DNA of 36,976 bases, taken from NCBI GenBank assembly GCA_044867925.1, contig JBIOVV010000090.1, forward strand, positions 1 through 36,976, in the 5' to 3' direction. The position numbers and the translations under genes are program-made. The notes beneath the pieces were generated by a model. That model worked only from the letters and a program-made list of their open reading frames with translations, had not been told where the DNA came from and did no database searches. Numbering within the stretch: the first letter of the stretch is position 1; every line of letters starts with the position of its first letter. Positions 16,292 through 24,048 of this stretch are shown here, one piece after another. This DNA comes from VRUE01 sp044867925. Its GTDB lineage: Bacteria; Actinomycetota; Thermoleophilia; Solirubrobacterales; 70-9.

Positions 16292-16702
16292 TCAAACCTC
16301 GAGTACCCGGAGCGCGGGGTGAGCCGCGGCGATCTCTGCGAAGTCGCCATCCTGGCTGGCCACCGGCAGCCCGTGCTCGACGGCGGTGGCGGCTATCAAG
16401 GCGTCGGTCAGCTTCACCGTCCGGTGAGTGCCGGCTGCCCGGCAGTCGGCGACGAGGCGGGCCCAGGTCGTCATCACCGCCTCGCTGATCGGGATCGGAT
16501 CAGCCGAGCGAGCGAGGGCGAGCGTGTCGGCGCGACGGGCCCGGGCAGCCTCATCCCTCGCATTGAGGACGCCAAGCTGAAGCTCACCGATCGTCACGAC
16601 TGAGATTGCCACCCGATCGGGCAGCTCCCCGAGCTGCCGGCCGGTCTCGCGGGCGATGAAGACCGAGGTATCGAGCAGGCCCGAGGAGGGGGAGGAAGTC
16701 AA
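16292..16702 (-). CDS. vapC: PIN-domain toxin, VapC type
   Basis: A 136-residue PIN-domain ribonuclease. The Mg-binding acidic residues are visible: D11 (LLDTSVFIA), E40 (GELQLG), D100 (LTDALIAATA) and D118/D120 (SQDGDF). VapC toxins cleave tRNA or rRNA and are held by their antitoxin. The start is TTG 16702, overlapping the antitoxin stop (TTGA), so translation is likely coupled and weak, as expected for a toxin. It ends convergent with trxB, one base apart. Confidence 0.9.
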   Translation of the reverse strand: MTSSPSSGLLDTSVFIARETGRQLGELPDRVAISVVTIGELQLGVLNARDEAARARRADTLALARSADPIPISEAVMTTWARLVADCRAAGTHRTVKLTDALIAATAVEHGLPVASQDGDFAEIAAAHPALRVLEV

Positions 16703-16941
16703 AGCTCGTCGATGGTTTGGCCGGCTAGATCGTCGAGCTCTCCTCGGAGCGCGGGGTCTGCCGAGCGCTCTCGAAGCTGCTCACGTAGCTGGGCCCCTCC
16801 GAGCCAGCGGGTGCGCTGGCCGTGCGGAACGATGTCAGCCAAGGGATCGCCGTTGACTGTCAATACGACCCGCTCGCCAGCCTTCACTGCGTCGATGACG
16901 CTGGCGGTACGGTTGCGAAGGTCTCGGACGCCAATCTCCAT
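16699..16941 (-). CDS. vapB: Phd/YefM-type antitoxin partner of VapC
   Basis: An 80-residue antitoxin. The N-terminal MEIGVRDLRNRTASVIDAVKAGERVVLTVNGDPLADIVP is the Phd/YefM DNA-binding fold, quoted here as family segments VRDLRN, GERVVLT and PLADIVP. The charged C-terminus from about residue 45 should wrap the toxin. It precedes vapC and overlaps it by four bases. A palindrome covers its promoter, which fits autorepression by the toxin-antitoxin complex. Confidence 0.9.
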   Translation of the reverse strand: MEIGVRDLRNRTASVIDAVKAGERVVLTVNGDPLADIVPHGQRTRWLGGAQLREQLRERSADPALRGELDDLAGQTIDEL

Positions 16942-16942
16942 G

Positions 16943-16957
16943 TGCTACAGCGTAGCA
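16943..16957 (-). promoter_or_regulatory. Palindromic operator and -10 box of vapBC
   Basis: TGCTAC and GTAGCA form a perfect 6-bp inverted repeat with a 3-nt centre. On the minus strand the centre spells TACGCT, a -10-like box 7 nt from the vapB ATG at 16941. A repressor bound here would block the promoter directly. Binding by VapB/VapC is inference from known toxin-antitoxin control. Confidence 0.6.
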
Positions 16958-16976
16958 TCATGGGTGATCGCTTCGG

Positions 16977-17459
16977 TCAGCCGACCAACTTCTGCACAAC
17001 AAAGGTGCGGGAGCCTTTGGGGGTCTCGATCTTGATCGGCTTGCCGACTTTGGCGTTGCGCAGGGCACGGCCGATCGGGGACTCGGCGGAGAGGCGGCCT
17101 GCGGCCAGGTCGGCCTCGGTCGAGCCGACCAGGGTCCAGGTGTGGACTTCGTCTTTGGCCTCGTCGAAGACCTCGGCGGAGCGGCCGAAGGCGAAGGTGT
17201 CCGCGTTGCCGTCGACCTCGACCACGACGGCGGTGCGGAGGCGCTCGCGCAGGCGCTTGATCTTGGTCTCGAGGTGCGCCTGGTCTTCCTTGGCGATGTG
17301 GTACTCGGCGTTCTCCTTGAGGTCGCCTTCCTCGCGTGCCACCTTGATCCGCGCCGCCATCTTGGTGCGGGCCGGCCCTTCGAGCTCCTCGATTTCCTCG
17401 CGCAGGGCAGCGATCCCCTCCTCGGTGATCGCCTCGCCGCCCGATTCGGTCTCTGGCAT
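16977..17459 (-). CDS. greA: Transcription elongation factor GreA
   Basis: A 160-residue protein that enters the RNA polymerase secondary channel and stimulates cleavage of backtracked RNA. The N-terminal coiled coil (about 8-77) carries the acidic tip GDLKENAEYH. The C-terminal FKBP-like domain (about 85-160) includes SPIGRALRNAKVGKP. ATG 17459 is chosen because it gives the normal family length; longer frames add unrelated sequence. Its likely promoter lies in the region shared with the divergent propeller gene. It is unrelated to the neighbouring toxin-antitoxin genes. Confidence 0.96.
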   Translation of the reverse strand: MPETESGGEAITEEGIAALREEIEELEGPARTKMAARIKVAREEGDLKENAEYHIAKEDQAHLETKIKRLRERLRTAVVVEVDGNADTFAFGRSAEVFDEAKDEVHTWTLVGSTEADLAAGRLSAESPIGRALRNAKVGKPIKIETPKGSRTFVVQKLVG

Positions 17460-17531
17460 CCGCTCACTCTCGCAGATCCCGTGGGAGGACCGAGAAAGGA
17501 CGATTCGATTGCGGCCTCGGTCGCCAGTGTT

Positions 17532-17537
17532 TAGGCT
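17532..17537 (+). promoter_or_regulatory. -10-like box TAGGCT of the secreted propeller gene
   Basis: TAGGCT ends 7 nt before GTG 17545, supporting that start over the in-frame GTG at 17527, which lies upstream of the box. Confidence 0.4.
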
Positions 17538-17544
17538 GCTCGCC

Positions 17545-19191
17545 GTGCTGAGAAGGCTCGCTCGTCTCGTCCCCTCGCTCGTCGCCCTGCTCGTTGCGTG
17601 CGGCTTGCTCGCTTCGGCGAGCGCCTCGGCGAGCACGCCACACGACCTGAGAGGCACCTGGAGCTGCTGTGGAAGCGGGGGCGCCGGCTCGCAGACCTGG
17701 ACCGTCACCTCGATGGACAAATCCACCGGCGCCTTCTCCGGCACTGGCCAAGGGGGATGTTGCAAATTCCCCGTCAACGGTGTGGCGAGTGGCGACGCCG
17801 TCACGCTTACGACGGGGCCCTACGAACCGCTCAACAGCTACTCGGCGACCTTCAAAGGCACGCTGTCCGCCGATGGCAAGACCTTGTCGGGGAGCTGGGA
17901 CGACAGCGGGGTGGGGGAAGGCACCTTCACCGCGACGCGCACCGCGGCGCCGCCGCCGGACTCGGGCCCTCCCGACTCGCCCGACACTCCCAGCGGCCCC
18001 AGCGGCAACGGAGTGAAACTCATCCCCGGCGATGTCTACGTCTCCGACGTCGGCGCCAACGTCAATACCGGAGCCGTCTACAAGGTCAATCCCGAGAACG
18101 GCGTGGCCACTCTCGTTCACCAGGGGGCACCTTTCGCGGGCATTCGCGACATCGCGCTCGGCCCCGGTGGCGGCCTCTACGTGGCCGACCTCGGTGCCAA
18201 CGCGATCCACCGAATCGACCTGAAGACGGGCAATGTGACACGTCTGACCGCGCCGGCGGATCCGCTGATGTTCAACCCCTGGGGGATCGCATATGACCCG
18301 ACGCTCGGCGACCTCCTCGTCACCACCGCCTTCGGCAACCTCCTCCGGGTCGACCCGAAAACCGGCGTGGTGAAAAAGCTGCTGCAGAACGGCGACATCA
18401 GGCCCCGCGGGCTCACCGTTGCCTTGGGCCAGGGCGCCTTCACCGCAGCCCTCAACCTCCAGGGCGTTCTGCGGATTTACGACTCGGGAGGCTGGAAGAG
18501 CAGCCTCGTCCAGAAGGGCTTTCCCGCGCCCTACGGCCTGGCGATCTCCGCGACTTCGGCGGGCAATCGCTTCTTCCTCAGCGATGCGAGCCCGCAGGAG
18601 GGCGGCATCTACAGCTGGCTGGACAAAGGGAAATCCGAGCTGATCGTCGACGACGCGCTGATCGGCACCCCCACCGGACTCGGCCTCTCCGCCGACGGCA
18701 AGACTCTCTACATCGGCTCGGCCACGACCGCTGGGAGGGGCGCGCTGATCGCGATGAACGTCGCCGACCACAAGGTGAGGACCGTCGCCGGCGGCTTCGC
18801 CACGCCGGAGAGCATCGCTGTCGCGCCGCCGACGAAAGTCACCGTGCAGGTCGGCGTCGGCAAAGGGGGGACTCAAGCGACGCCAAGCGGGGTGACGACG
18901 ACGGTCACTTCGGCTGGCCAGCCGGTGCTCGCGGCCGTCGGGGTCAGCGTCGGCCTGCCGCGCGGCGTGTTCGCTCGAGCCTCGAAGGCGGTGCGGGTCA
19001 AGGCCGTCACTGCGACCGTGCCGGCCGGGACGAAGAAGAAGATCAAGCTCCGCTTTCCCGGCAAGCTGGGGAGCCAGATCAGAGCGGCGCTGCGGGCCGG
19101 CAAGAAGGTCAAGGCCAAGGTCACCGTGAAAGCGACCGCCGCCAGCGGCGCCTCGCGCAAGCTCGTCAAGCAGATCCCGATCAAGCGCTGA
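17545..19191 (+). CDS. Secreted NHL/SMP-30-like beta-propeller protein
   Basis: A 548-residue exported protein starting at GTG 17545. A signal peptide (about 1-30, LVALLVACGLLASASA) is followed by a small beta-domain (about 33-135) holding two adjacent-cysteine pairs (WSCCGSGG, GGCCKFPV). A Pro/Ser/Asp linker comes next, then a propeller of about 300 residues with NHL-like repeats such as GPGGGLYVADLGANAIHRID. A basic beta-rich tail of about 100 residues ends IPIKR. No catalytic residues can be named. It probably acts outside the cell in binding. The same basic-tail style is seen in the propeller at 19523-20989. Confidence 0.75.
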   Translation: MLRRLARLVPSLVALLVACGLLASASASASTPHDLRGTWSCCGSGGAGSQTWTVTSMDKSTGAFSGTGQGGCCKFPVNGVASGDAVTLTTGPYEPLNSYSATFKGTLSADGKTLSGSWDDSGVGEGTFTATRTAAPPPDSGPPDSPDTPSGPSGNGVKLIPGDVYVSDVGANVNTGAVYKVNPENGVATLVHQGAPFAGIRDIALGPGGGLYVADLGANAIHRIDLKTGNVTRLTAPADPLMFNPWGIAYDPTLGDLLVTTAFGNLLRVDPKTGVVKKLLQNGDIRPRGLTVALGQGAFTAALNLQGVLRIYDSGGWKSSLVQKGFPAPYGLAISATSAGNRFFLSDASPQEGGIYSWLDKGKSELIVDDALIGTPTGLGLSADGKTLYIGSATTAGRGALIAMNVADHKVRTVAGGFATPESIAVAPPTKVTVQVGVGKGGTQATPSGVTTTVTSAGQPVLAAVGVSVGLPRGVFARASKAVRVKAVTATVPAGTKKKIKLRFPGKLGSQIRAALRAGKKVKAKVTVKATAASGASRKLVKQIPIKR

Positions 19192-19279
19192 GTCGGGCCC
19201 GGTCGCCGGGTATGGTGGAGCGACGACCCCTTCCTGCTCCCACATCCGCTCGATCGAGGTCTTCGACCCCCCGGCTGAG

Positions 19280-19498
19280 GTGCCCGGCTGCGAGGAGTGC
19301 CTGGAGCTCGGCATGGAGTGGGTGCACCTGCGGATGTGCCAGACCTGCGGTCACGTCGGCTGCTGCGACAACTCGCCGGGCAAGCACGCCACGGCGCACC
19401 ATGCAGCCACCGGCCACCCGGTGATCCGTTCGGTCGAGCCGGGCGAGGACTGGAGCTGGTGCTACGAGGACGAGTTGATGTTCCGCCTTGCCCGCTGA
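19280..19498 (+). CDS. UBP-type zinc-finger protein
   Basis: Read from GTG 19280 it encodes 72 residues with CEECL, CQTCGHVGCCD, KHATAHHAATGHP and a terminal WSWCYEDELMF, the UBP-type zinc-finger pattern found in small bacterial proteins. The family also needs an N-terminal Cys-x-His, and this is encoded in the same frame at 19235-19243 (CSHIRSIEVF), upstream of the GTG. No ATG, GTG or TTG precedes it in frame. TATGGT at 19211-19216 followed 6 nt later by ACG 19223 would fit a leaderless gene with an unusual ACG start. A one-base deletion after GTG 19215 is the other explanation. The true gene probably begins near 19215-19223. Confidence 0.75.
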   Translation: MPGCEECLELGMEWVHLRMCQTCGHVGCCDNSPGKHATAHHAATGHPVIRSVEPGEDWSWCYEDELMFRLAR

Positions 19499-19522
19499 GC
19501 GGGTGGAGTCCTCAGTTCATTC

Positions 19523-20989
19523 CTAGCGGCGCTGCTTCTTCTTCAGCACGATCCGCTTGAAGCGCTTGATCGCCTTGCCGCCTTCGGGCGTGTAGGCGAT
19601 CGTCGCCTTGACCTTCGCCTTGCCGGTGTTGGCGAGCTTGATCCGTGCTTTGCCGCTCGTCCTGACCGTGATCTTGGTCGTGCCCTGCGCGTGTTTCCGC
19701 TGTGCGTTGGCGACGCCCTTGCCGTAGAGGTCGAGTCGGCCCCTGCCGGTTACGGCCACACGCAGGATGGCTGTGCCCTTCCTGCGGTTGTAGGTGACCT
19801 TCTTGAAGCTGACCGTGGCGTTGACGGAGAAGTCGACCGGGCTGACGGCGTTTTCCGCGCCGGCATAGTTGGTTGCGGTGACGACGCAGCTGTAGGTGCC
19901 GACCTTGTTGGCGGTGAAGCTCGGTGACGTGGCGCCGGTTTCGGCTTTGCCGTTCCGGAACCACTGGTAGGAGAAGCTCTGCGGGGCGAGGGCGAGGGAC
20001 GATTCGCCACGGTCCGCCATCCATGTCCCCTGCGTGCAGGTGAGGGTGGATCCCGGTTTGTGCTTGCCCTGCAGCGCTGGGGGCTCGGTGTTGTGGGGTC
20101 GTTCGAGCACGACCGGAAGGGCGGCGCCTTCCAGGGTCGCCCCGTTTGTATTGAGCTGTTCGCCCGGGCCGCCGCCGGGATTGGCGTAGGCGATCGAGTT
20201 GTTGCCGTAGTTGGCCCAGACGACCGTGCCGGAGAAGTTGATGGCGAGGCCGAACGGGCCGTTTACGGGTGCTCCGGCGGTGTTCAGCTGCCCGCCGCCA
20301 CCGCCGCTGAGGTTGGCGTAGGCGATCGTGTTGTTGCCGAAGTTGGTCCAGTAGATCCGATTACGGGAAAGATCGATCGCGACGCCTTCGGGGTTGTCGA
20401 CGATTGCCCCGGCTGTATCGAGGTCGCCTCCTCCGCCTGTGCCATTGAGGTTGGCAAAGGAGATCGTGTCGCCTCCGTAGTTGCTCCAGTAGACACGGCC
20501 CGCGTTCGGGGCAACCACGAGACCCGCGGGTTCGTCCATCGTGGCGCCCGTCGTATCGAGATCGCCTCCGCCCGAGCCGTTGAGGTTGGCGAAGGAGATC
20601 TTTCCCGCGCTCGTGTTGGCCCAATAGAGCCTGCCGCCGGCGGGATCGATGGCAAGGCCGGTCGCCGAACCTGCCGTGGCGCCGGTCGTGTTGAGCAATT
20701 CACCGCCGCTGCCGTCCAGGTTGGAGTAGTGGATCGCGTTGTCGTCGCGGTTGGACCAATAGAGCCTGCCCGCCGCGGCGTCGATCGCCAGGCCGCTCGG
20801 CCGGCCCACCGGCGCACCGCTGATTGGAACGTCCCCTCCGCCGCTTCCGTCCGTGTTGGCGTGGGAGATCCTGTTGCCGTCGATGTTGGCCCAGTAGACG
20901 CTGTCGGCCGCGGTGGCCGTGGATGCCAGGAATAGGCAGATGACCGCCAGCGTGAGCGCGACCGGGGCGCTATGGCGTCTTGGATTCAT
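19523..20989 (-). CDS. Secreted six-bladed beta-propeller with Ig-like domain
   Basis: A 488-residue exported protein. The signal peptide (about 1-27) is followed by six repeats of about 44 residues, each with a YWxN start, an xANLxGSGGG turn and GLAIDxxxGR. These are LDL-receptor-B/NHL-like propeller blades. An Ig-like domain of about 90 residues follows (TLTCTQGTW, YQWFRNG, TYSCVVTATNYAG). The end is a Lys/Arg-rich beta domain of about 100 residues, finishing KKKQRR. Likely a surface or secreted binding protein; no ligand is evident. ATG 20989 has TAGGGT 6 nt upstream. Confidence 0.8.
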   Translation of the reverse strand: MNPRRHSAPVALTLAVICLFLASTATAADSVYWANIDGNRISHANTDGSGGGDVPISGAPVGRPSGLAIDAAAGRLYWSNRDDNAIHYSNLDGSGGELLNTTGATAGSATGLAIDPAGGRLYWANTSAGKISFANLNGSGGGDLDTTGATMDEPAGLVVAPNAGRVYWSNYGGDTISFANLNGTGGGGDLDTAGAIVDNPEGVAIDLSRNRIYWTNFGNNTIAYANLSGGGGGQLNTAGAPVNGPFGLAINFSGTVVWANYGNNSIAYANPGGGPGEQLNTNGATLEGAALPVVLERPHNTEPPALQGKHKPGSTLTCTQGTWMADRGESSLALAPQSFSYQWFRNGKAETGATSPSFTANKVGTYSCVVTATNYAGAENAVSPVDFSVNATVSFKKVTYNRRKGTAILRVAVTGRGRLDLYGKGVANAQRKHAQGTTKITVRTSGKARIKLANTGKAKVKATIAYTPEGGKAIKRFKRIVLKKKQRR

Positions 20990-20995
20990 CGACGC

Positions 20996-21001
20996 ACCCT
21001 A
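20996..21001 (-). promoter_or_regulatory. -10-like box TAGGGT of the propeller gene
   Basis: TAGGGT ends 6 nt before ATG 20989. Its first three bases are the stop codon of the alkyl sulfatase gene. Confidence 0.45.
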
Positions 21002-22828
21002 GTCGGGAGTGACGATGGCGAAGCCGGGATCTGGCTCGTCGAGCAGGCTGAGCAATTCGCCGATCTTGACGCCGTCGCCCTCGACGCGGAGGCGGCCGCT
21101 CTCGGCCAGCTCGCCGATGTCCGCTGTTTTGAGCAGGAGCTGGTCGAGGGCCTCGCGCTCGACCAGGAGGGCGGCTTCTGCGGGCGGATCGTGGCTGCCG
21201 GGGCGGTGGCGGAGGACGCCGTTGCGGACGGTGATCGCGTGCTGCTCGTCGGGGTCGCTGACACGCCAGTCGATCCGCAGGTGGTGCGCGGCGGCGCGCG
21301 GGCCGTTGAGGCGGATCGCCATCGCGTCGAGCAGCTGGCTGACGGTGAGGTGGGCGAGGACGTCCGGCGGCGCGGCGCTGGTCGGTGTGCCGGTGATTCC
21401 CTCGCGCAGCTCCTTGGCGCCCATCAGGAAGAAGTTGCGCCAGCTGGCGTTCTCGGCGCCGAAGCCGAGCTGTTCGAGCGCATCGGCCTGCAGCTCCCGT
21501 GCCTCGCCGTTCTCGGGCTCGGCGAAGACGAGATGGTTGACGACCTCGGCGACCCAGCGGTAGTCGCCGGCGGCGAAGCTGGCGCGGGCCTTCTCGAGCA
21601 CCGCCTCGGCGCCGCCGATGAGCTCGACGTAGCGGCGTGCCTGCTCGGCCGGCGGGTGCTCCCAGAGATGGGCGGGATTGCCGTCGAACCAGCCCATGTA
21701 GCGCTGGTAGATCGCCTTCGTGTTGTGGCTGATCGAGCCGTAGAACTCGCGGCAGTGCCACTCTTCGGCGAGGCTCGGCGGCAGCTCGATCCGCTCGGCG
21801 ATCTCCGGGCCGGTGAGCCCCTGGTTGAGCAGGCGCAGGGTCTGGTCGTGCAGGTAGGTGTAGAGGTCGCGCTGCTTCTCCAGGTAGTCGACGATCCGCT
21901 CGCTGCCCCAGCAGGGCCAGTGGTGTCCCGCGAAGAGCACCTCGGAGTCCTCGCCGAAGAGCTCGATCGCCTGGTCGAGGTAGTGCGCCCAGACGCGCGG
22001 GTCGCGAACCAGGGCACCGCGCGGGGTGAGGACGTTGTGCATCGAACGGGCGGCGTTGTCGGCGATGCAGAGCACGCGGGCGTCGGGGAAGTGGATGTTC
22101 ATCTCTGCCGGGGCCTCGGTCCCGGGGGTCAGCTGGAAGCGCATCCGCACGCCGTCGACGAGCTCCTCCTGACCGGTCTCGACGACGTCGAGGTTGGGCG
22201 GGATCAGGGTGATCGTGCCCAGCGAGGTGGTCTGGCCGAGGCCCGAGCCGATCTGACCATCGGGGCCGCGCCCGAGCAGCGCCCCGTACATGTAGCCCGC
22301 CCGCCGCGCCATCGCCGTGCCGGCGAAGACGTTCTCGCTGACCGCGTGGTGGAGGAAGCCGGCGGGCGCGAGGATCGGGATGCGACGGGCCTCGATCTCC
22401 TCGGCCGAAAGGACGCCTCTGGCGCCGCCGAAGTGGTCGACGTGGCTATGGGTGTAGATCAGGCCGGTGACCGGGCGATCGCCGCGATGCTCGCGGTAGA
22501 GCGCCAGGGCCGCGGCCGCCGTCTCGGCGGAGACGAGCGGGTCGATCACGACGATCCCCTCGCGCCCCTCGACCACGTGCATGTTGGAGAGGTCGAAGCC
22601 GCGCAGCTGGAAGAAGCCGGGCGCGACCTCGAAGAGCCCGGCGATGCGGCAGAGCTGCGCCTGGCGCCAGAGCTCCGGGTTGGCCGTGGCCGGCGGATCG
22701 CCGTCGAGGAAGTCGTAGGACTCGAGCTCCCAGACGACGCGGCCGTCCTTGTCCTTGACGCGAGGCGGATCGAAGGGGGCGATCAGGCCGCGGCGCGCCT
22801 CCTCGAACTCGTCGATCGGCCCTGTCAC
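20999..22828 (-). CDS. Alkyl sulfatase, metallo-beta-lactamase type (SdsA1-like)
   Basis: A 609-residue enzyme that hydrolyses alkyl sulfates such as dodecyl sulfate to alcohol and sulfate. The metallo-beta-lactamase domain (about 60-320) has THSHVDHFGG with H127, H129, D131 and H132, then E238 (TEAPAEMN) and H302 (GHHWPCWG). An alpha-helical dimerisation domain follows, then a C-terminal SCP2-like domain (about 480-605) that can hold an alkyl chain. D257 stands in IADNAARSMHN where SdsA1 has the bridging glutamate. No signal peptide is seen, so it is probably cytosolic. The start GTG 22828 overlaps the dehydrogenase stop (GTGA), linking it to beta-oxidation. Confidence 0.9.
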   Translation of the reverse strand: MTGPIDEFEEARRGLIAPFDPPRVKDKDGRVVWELESYDFLDGDPPATANPELWRQAQLCRIAGLFEVAPGFFQLRGFDLSNMHVVEGREGIVVIDPLVSAETAAAALALYREHRGDRPVTGLIYTHSHVDHFGGARGVLSAEEIEARRIPILAPAGFLHHAVSENVFAGTAMARRAGYMYGALLGRGPDGQIGSGLGQTTSLGTITLIPPNLDVVETGQEELVDGVRMRFQLTPGTEAPAEMNIHFPDARVLCIADNAARSMHNVLTPRGALVRDPRVWAHYLDQAIELFGEDSEVLFAGHHWPCWGSERIVDYLEKQRDLYTYLHDQTLRLLNQGLTGPEIAERIELPPSLAEEWHCREFYGSISHNTKAIYQRYMGWFDGNPAHLWEHPPAEQARRYVELIGGAEAVLEKARASFAAGDYRWVAEVVNHLVFAEPENGEARELQADALEQLGFGAENASWRNFFLMGAKELREGITGTPTSAAPPDVLAHLTVSQLLDAMAIRLNGPRAAAHHLRIDWRVSDPDEQHAITVRNGVLRHRPGSHDPPAEAALLVEREALDQLLLKTADIGELAESGRLRVEGDGVKIGELLSLLDEPDPGFAIVTPD

Positions 22829-24048
22829 GCTTGGCTCTTCGCCCGGACAAGGAGCCCCGGCGCCGGCCGGTAGGCCTCGCCGTGGCCGGCCCGCAGCCCT
22901 TCGAGCAGCGCGACGGCCTGGCGGGCGCCCAGCAGATCGGTCAGCTCGAGCGGCCCCCGGGGCCAGTTGAAGCCGAGCCGCATCGCCGTGTCCATGTCCT
23001 CGGGTGAGCCCACCTCCTCTTCGAGCGCAAACGCCGCCTCGTTGGCGATCTGGGCGAAGAGGCGGGGGAGGATCGCCGGTGCGGCAGGGTCGATCCGGGC
23101 GAGAGCCTCCGGGTCGAGCGTCAGCTCCCCCGTTCCGCTGTTCCCTTGCCGCGAGAGCTGGTGCGAAGGAACAGCGGAAGCGGGGTTGGGTGGGTCGCTG
23201 TAGTCGTAGAAGCCCTCGCCGCTCTTGCGGCCGAGCTTGCCCTCGCCGACGAGGCCTTCCTGAATCGGGCTGGGGCGCCAGCGCTCGGGCTCACCGCCCT
23301 GGGCGTAGAAGGAGCGGGCGACGCTGAGGTTGACGTCGAGACCGATCAGGTCGATCAGCTCGAAGGGGCCCATGCGGAAGCCGCCGCCGATGCGGCAGAC
23401 GCGGTCGATCGTCGCCGCGTCGGCAACCCCGTCGCCGAGCATGCGCAGCGACTCGAGGGTGAAGGGGCGGGCGAGGCGGTTGGCGATGAAGCCGGGGCTG
23501 TCCTTTGCCCGGATCGGCGTCCGGCCCATTCGCAGCCCCACCTCGGTCGTTGCCTCCAGGGCCGCTGGGGCCGAGTCGGCGGTGGCGACGACCTCGACCA
23601 GCTTCATCAGCGCCGGGGGATTGAAGAAGTGCATGCCGACGACGCGCTCCCGCTGCGGCAGCTCGGCCGCGATCGAGGTGATCGGCAGCGAGGAGGTGTT
23701 GCTGGCGAGGATCGCCTCTGGGCCGCAGACAGCGTCGAGGGAGGCGAACAACTCGCGCTTCAGCTCCAGGTCCTCCGGCGCGGCCTCGATCACCAGGTCG
23801 CATTCGCAGAGGTCGGCGAGGCTCGCCGTGGTGCCGACGCGGGTTCCCGCCTCATCCGCATCGCGCTCGCTCCAAAGCCCCTTGCCCACGCCCCTGGCCA
23901 GCGCTTGGCGCAGGCGGCCGATCCCGGTCTCCAGTGCCGCCGGGACGGGGTCGTGCAGGCGTGTCTCATAGCCGCCCAGAGCAGCGACCTGGGCGATCCC
24001 GGCTCCCATCGTGCCGGCGCCGATCACCCCGATGCGCTCGACCTTCAC
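22825..24048 (-). CDS. 3-hydroxyacyl-CoA dehydrogenase
   Basis: A 407-residue NAD-dependent enzyme for the third beta-oxidation step. The Rossmann motif GAGTMGAG starts at residue 10. Catalytic-domain residues include S116-N117 (ASNTSS) and H140 (MHFFNPP). Two C-terminal 3HCDH domains follow (about 186-283 and 312-400), so it is longer than single-domain members. The linker between them carries an odd hydrophilic stretch (NPASAVPSHQLSRQGNSGTG, residues about 289-308) encoded by a palindromic repeat. The start is GTG 24048, overlapping the hydratase stop (GTGA); the end overlaps the sulfatase start. Confidence 0.93.
   Translation of the reverse strand: MKVERIGVIGAGTMGAGIAQVAALGGYETRLHDPVPAALETGIGRLRQALARGVGKGLWSERDADEAGTRVGTTASLADLCECDLVIEAAPEDLELKRELFASLDAVCGPEAILASNTSSLPITSIAAELPQRERVVGMHFFNPPALMKLVEVVATADSAPAALEATTEVGLRMGRTPIRAKDSPGFIANRLARPFTLESLRMLGDGVADAATIDRVCRIGGGFRMGPFELIDLIGLDVNLSVARSFYAQGGEPERWRPSPIQEGLVGEGKLGRKSGEGFYDYSDPPNPASAVPSHQLSRQGNSGTGELTLDPEALARIDPAAPAILPRLFAQIANEAAFALEEEVGSPEDMDTAMRLGFNWPRGPLELTDLLGARQAVALLEGLRAGHGEAYRPAPGLLVRAKSQA
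23128..23185. repeat. Palindromic repeat copy A, inside the dehydrogenase gene
   Basis: TTCCGCTGTTCC (23133-23144) pairs exactly with GGAACAGCGGAA (23168-23179). With one bulged base the stem extends through CCCCG/CGGGG. The right arm and the bases before it (GCGAAGGAACAGCGGAAGC) are identical to copy B at 24826-24873, while the loops differ. It sits in frame and adds about 20 residues. Confidence 0.75.

Noticed and set aside
16822..17544. Upstream extension of the secreted propeller frame
   Set aside because: It would run through greA and the vapBC promoter; the signal peptide directly follows GTG 17545.
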